A stretch of DNA of 8,334 nucleotides from Pseudomonadota bacterium (lineage in GTDB: Bacteria > Pseudomonadota > Alphaproteobacteria > Rhizobiales > Rhizobiaceae), in contig JAEWFU010000365.1 of NCBI GenBank assembly GCA_023388675.1, forward strand, positions 1-8,334, written 5' to 3'. Below, one piece after another: positions 6,148-8,334 of this stretch. Below the pieces are notes generated by a model that was given only the letters and a program-made list of their open reading frames with translations, was not told the DNA's origin and searched no databases. Position numbers and translations under genes: made by a program. How positions within the stretch are numbered: the first letter of the stretch is position 1; the number at the start of each line of letters is the position of its first letter.

Positions 6148-8334
6148 CCGGCACTGCGCCAGCGTCGCGACTGCACGAATCCGATCAGATCGTCCGCGCT
6201 CATGGCCTTCGCGAAGGCGTAGCCCTGAAGGGCATTGCAGCCGAGCTGCCGCAGCACCTTCGCGTGCTGCATCGTCTCGACGCCCTCCGCGAGCACCTCG
6301 ATGCCGAGGGACCGGCCGATGTCGATGATCGAGCCGACGAGCTGTCGCTGCCCGGCCGAATGCACGATGGGCATCACGAGCTGCCGGTCGATCTTGAGGC
6401 GGCGCGGCTTCAGCTTCATCAGACTGACGATCGAGGCGTATCCGGTGCCGAAATCGTCGATCTCGATGTCGATGCCAAGTTCCTTGATCTGGTTGACGTT
6501 CCAGGTGATGACTTCGTCGTTGTCGTCCAGAAAGATCGATTCCACGAGCTCGAAGGAAACCGTGCCGGGCTTGATATCCATCTGCCGGAGGTTCTTGATC
6601 AGCTCGTCATCATGGAGGCGACGTGCCGAAACGTTGACGGACGTTTTTGGTACGCCCAGGCCGATTTCCTCCCAATGGCGGAAATCGTCGAGCGCCTGTT
6701 CGAGGACGATGCGGTCGATCGTCGCGACGACGTTCAGTTCCTCCGCAATCTTCAGGAAAGCATTGGGTGCAAGAAGGCCTTCGCGCGGATGGTTCCAGCG
6801 GGCCAGCGCCTCGACGCCGGTAACCTCGAGCGTTTCTGCGTCGAACTGCGGCTGATAGTGAGCCACGAATTGCCGCTGTTCCAGACCGGAGAGAATATTG
6901 TCGGCAACCCGCTTGGTGGTGATGATTTCAGTCTGCAGCGCGTCGTTGAAGAATTGGTGCCGATTACGGCCGCGCTCCTTGGCGCGATAGAGAGCAATGT
7001 CGGCGTTTACGAGCAGACGCGCCGGATCGGCCAGGGAATCTATGTCCGTTGCGATGCCGATCGACACGCCGACGCGACAGTCATGTCCACCATAGGTGAG
7101 TGGCTGCTGCATGCTCTCGATGATGCGCTCGGAGAGTCTCGCCAGACTGCGGATGGAAGGGGTGCCCGCGCCGGCCTGCCAGCGGCGCACGACAACGAAT
7201 TCGTCGCCGCCGACACGAGCCACGAAATCGCCCGCCTCGACCGTCGCGCGCAGGATGCTTGCGGCATGAACGAGCATCGCGTCGCCGGCTGAATGCCCGA
7301 GCGTATCGTTGATCTGCTTGAAGCGGTCGAGGTCGATCTGAAGCAGGGCTGCCGTCTCTTTTCCGTTGGCAAACTGCCTTGCATGATCCGCCAGCACGTC
7401 GTCGAGATAGCGCCGGTTCGGCAACCCCGTCAGGGAGTCGTGCAGAGCGTTGTGCTCTATGCGTGCCTTTGCGCGCTCCAGCTCTGCATTGCGAGCCTCG
7501 GTCAATGCGTTGGCGCGCTTCAGCTCATCGTTGAGCGCGACGTCGGACGTCACATCCCAATTGACGCCGACCATCTTTGCCGGCGTCCCCAGGTCCGTGT
7601 AGAGTGTGCCGATAGCGCGGATATGGCGTATTTCACCATCGTCGAGAACGATGCGGAATTGCGACATGTAACTGCCCTTGCCGCCGGTGAAAGCAGCGTC
7701 AAATTCCCTGTTGGCGCGCTCCAGATCGTCCGGATGAACGCGCCGTTCCCAGTCCTTCGTGTTTCGCGGTGCTCCATCGGCGGGATAGCCGTAGAGTTCG
7801 TTCATACGGTCGTCCCAATATTCCTCCTTCTCGCCGACATTCATCTCCCAGACCGCGACCTGGGACGTGTCGAGCGCAAGACCGAGGCGGCGTGACATGC
7901 GTGCGAGCTGGAGTTCGCGCCGTTTCAGCTCGCGAATATGGTTCAGGCGCTCTTCGATCAGTTGTCCCATCATCAACGCGGGTACCATGATGAGCGCGCC
8001 GGCAATCAGCATCAGCAGGCGTAGCGCCCAGGTGTTTTCCGGTGTTCCGGACCATCCACCTTTCGGTATCGCCGCTATGTGCCACGAACCGGAAGGCAAT
8101 ATGACGTCGGCGGTGACCGGATCGTTGGCCGAAGCGACGCCCGAGCCGTAGAAGCGCGTCCCGTTGACACCGGTGCCATCCCGGCCCGTGAGATCGATAT
8201 CGATTGACAGATCGGGATTGAGCAATCCGCTTTGCGCATAGAGCTTTTCGGCATCCACCACCGCCGAAACTATCCCCCAGAATGTTTCGCGGCCGTCCGG
8301 GCCGGGCGTAAACACGGGAAACCGCCCGATGAAG
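6144..8334 (-). CDS. Membrane CHASE-PAS-GGDEF-EAL cyclic-di-GMP protein, N-terminus cut off by window edge
   Basis: This sensor protein can both make and degrade cyclic di-GMP. The frame is open to the right edge, so the start, a first membrane helix and the front of the sensor are missing. From the right edge it shows: the end of a CHASE sensor (8334-8050; FPVFTPGPDG, FWGIVSAVVDAEKLYA, DPVTADVILPSGSWHIAA), expected on the periplasmic side; one membrane segment (8024-7959, LRLLMLIAGALIMVPALMM); a PAS/PAC domain (about 7890-7540); a helical linker; a GGDEF domain with intact GGDEF (7211-7197) and the DLDRFKQINDTLGH metal-site region; then an EAL domain with EALARW, NVSARRLH, FELVES, IDDFGTGYAS, LKIDR, AEGVET and LQGYAFAKA. 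All expected EAL metal and catalytic positions look present, so both activities are plausible. The inhibitory I-site RxxD is EAGD here (7238-7227). A GTG at 8315 is in frame but lies within the CHASE domain, so it is unlikely to be the start. Confidence 0.95.
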   Translation of the reverse strand, partial: FIGRFPVFTPGPDGRETFWGIVSAVVDAEKLYAQSGLLNPDLSIDIDLTGRDGTGVNGTRFYGSGVASANDPVTADVILPSGSWHIAAIPKGGWSGTPENTWALRLLMLIAGALIMVPALMMGQLIEERLNHIRELKRRELQLARMSRRLGLALDTSQVAVWEMNVGEKEEYWDDRMNELYGYPADGAPRNTKDWERRVHPDDLERANREFDAAFTGGKGSYMSQFRIVLDDGEIRHIRAIGTLYTDLGTPAKMVGVNWDVTSDVALNDELKRANALTEARNAELERAKARIEHNALHDSLTGLPNRRYLDDVLADHARQFANGKETAALLQIDLDRFKQINDTLGHSAGDAMLVHAASILRATVEAGDFVARVGGDEFVVVRRWQAGAGTPSIRSLARLSERIIESMQQPLTYGGHDCRVGVSIGIATDIDSLADPARLLVNADIALYRAKERGRNRHQFFNDALQTEIITTKRVADNILSGLEQRQFVAHYQPQFDAETLEVTGVEALARWNHPREGLLAPNAFLKIAEELNVVATIDRIVLEQALDDFRHWEEIGLGVPKTSVNVSARRLHDDELIKNLRQMDIKPGTVSFELVESIFLDDNDEVITWNVNQIKELGIDIEIDDFGTGYASIVSLMKLKPRRLKIDRQLVMPIVHSAGQRQLVGSIIDIGRSLGIEVLAEGVETMQHAKVLRQLGCNALQGYAFAKAMSADDLIGFVQSRRWRSAG

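Noticed and set aside
6006..7292. Plus-strand open frame of 428 codons opposite the GGDEF-EAL gene
   Set aside because: The minus-strand frame carries every expected EAL and GGDEF motif; this plus-strand frame has none and overlaps the soxG end.

Overview
The window looks like chromosomal DNA of an alphaproteobacterium of the order Hyphomicrobiales (Rhizobiales). The base composition is GC-rich, the sarcosine oxidase genes run in the order soxB-soxD-soxA-soxG as is usual in that group, and the operon carries a long inverted-repeat element of the RIME-like intergenic type common in Mesorhizobium and relatives. The family placement (Phyllobacteriaceae/Rhizobiaceae) is an inference from gene style and the repeat, not from a marker gene.

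Layout. Positions 1-595 (minus strand) hold the first 198 codons of a short-chain dehydrogenase/reductase whose C-terminus lies beyond the left edge. Positions 596-826 are a 231-base divergent intergenic region with two related GC-rich palindromes. Positions 827-6147 (plus strand) are a complete heterotetrameric sarcosine oxidase operon: soxB (beta), soxD (delta), soxA (alpha) and soxG (gamma). Spacing is tight (21 bases between soxB and soxD, an 8-base overlap between soxA and soxG), except for a 214-base gap between soxD and soxA that is largely filled by a 150-base inverted-repeat element. Positions 6144-8334 (minus strand) are a membrane-bound CHASE-PAS-GGDEF-EAL cyclic-di-GMP protein whose N-terminus lies beyond the right edge. 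It converges on soxG, and the two genes share a CTAG that gives a TAG stop on each strand.

How the genes work together. The four Sox subunits form the cytoplasmic enzyme that demethylates sarcosine to glycine. It passes the methyl carbon to tetrahydrofolate as 5,10-methylene-tetrahydrofolate and the electrons to oxygen, giving hydrogen peroxide. This is the last step of choline/glycine betaine/dimethylglycine breakdown. The SDR and the c-di-GMP protein have no obvious functional tie to it. No glyA, folD, purU, transporter or dedicated regulator of sarcosine metabolism lies inside the window.

Overall the genes are ordinary members of known families and I see no new biological system. The points most worth checking are the repeat inside the operon with the open frame that bridges it, the threonine at the usual catalytic-serine position of the SDR, the paired palindromes upstream of soxB, and the shared stop of the convergent genes.
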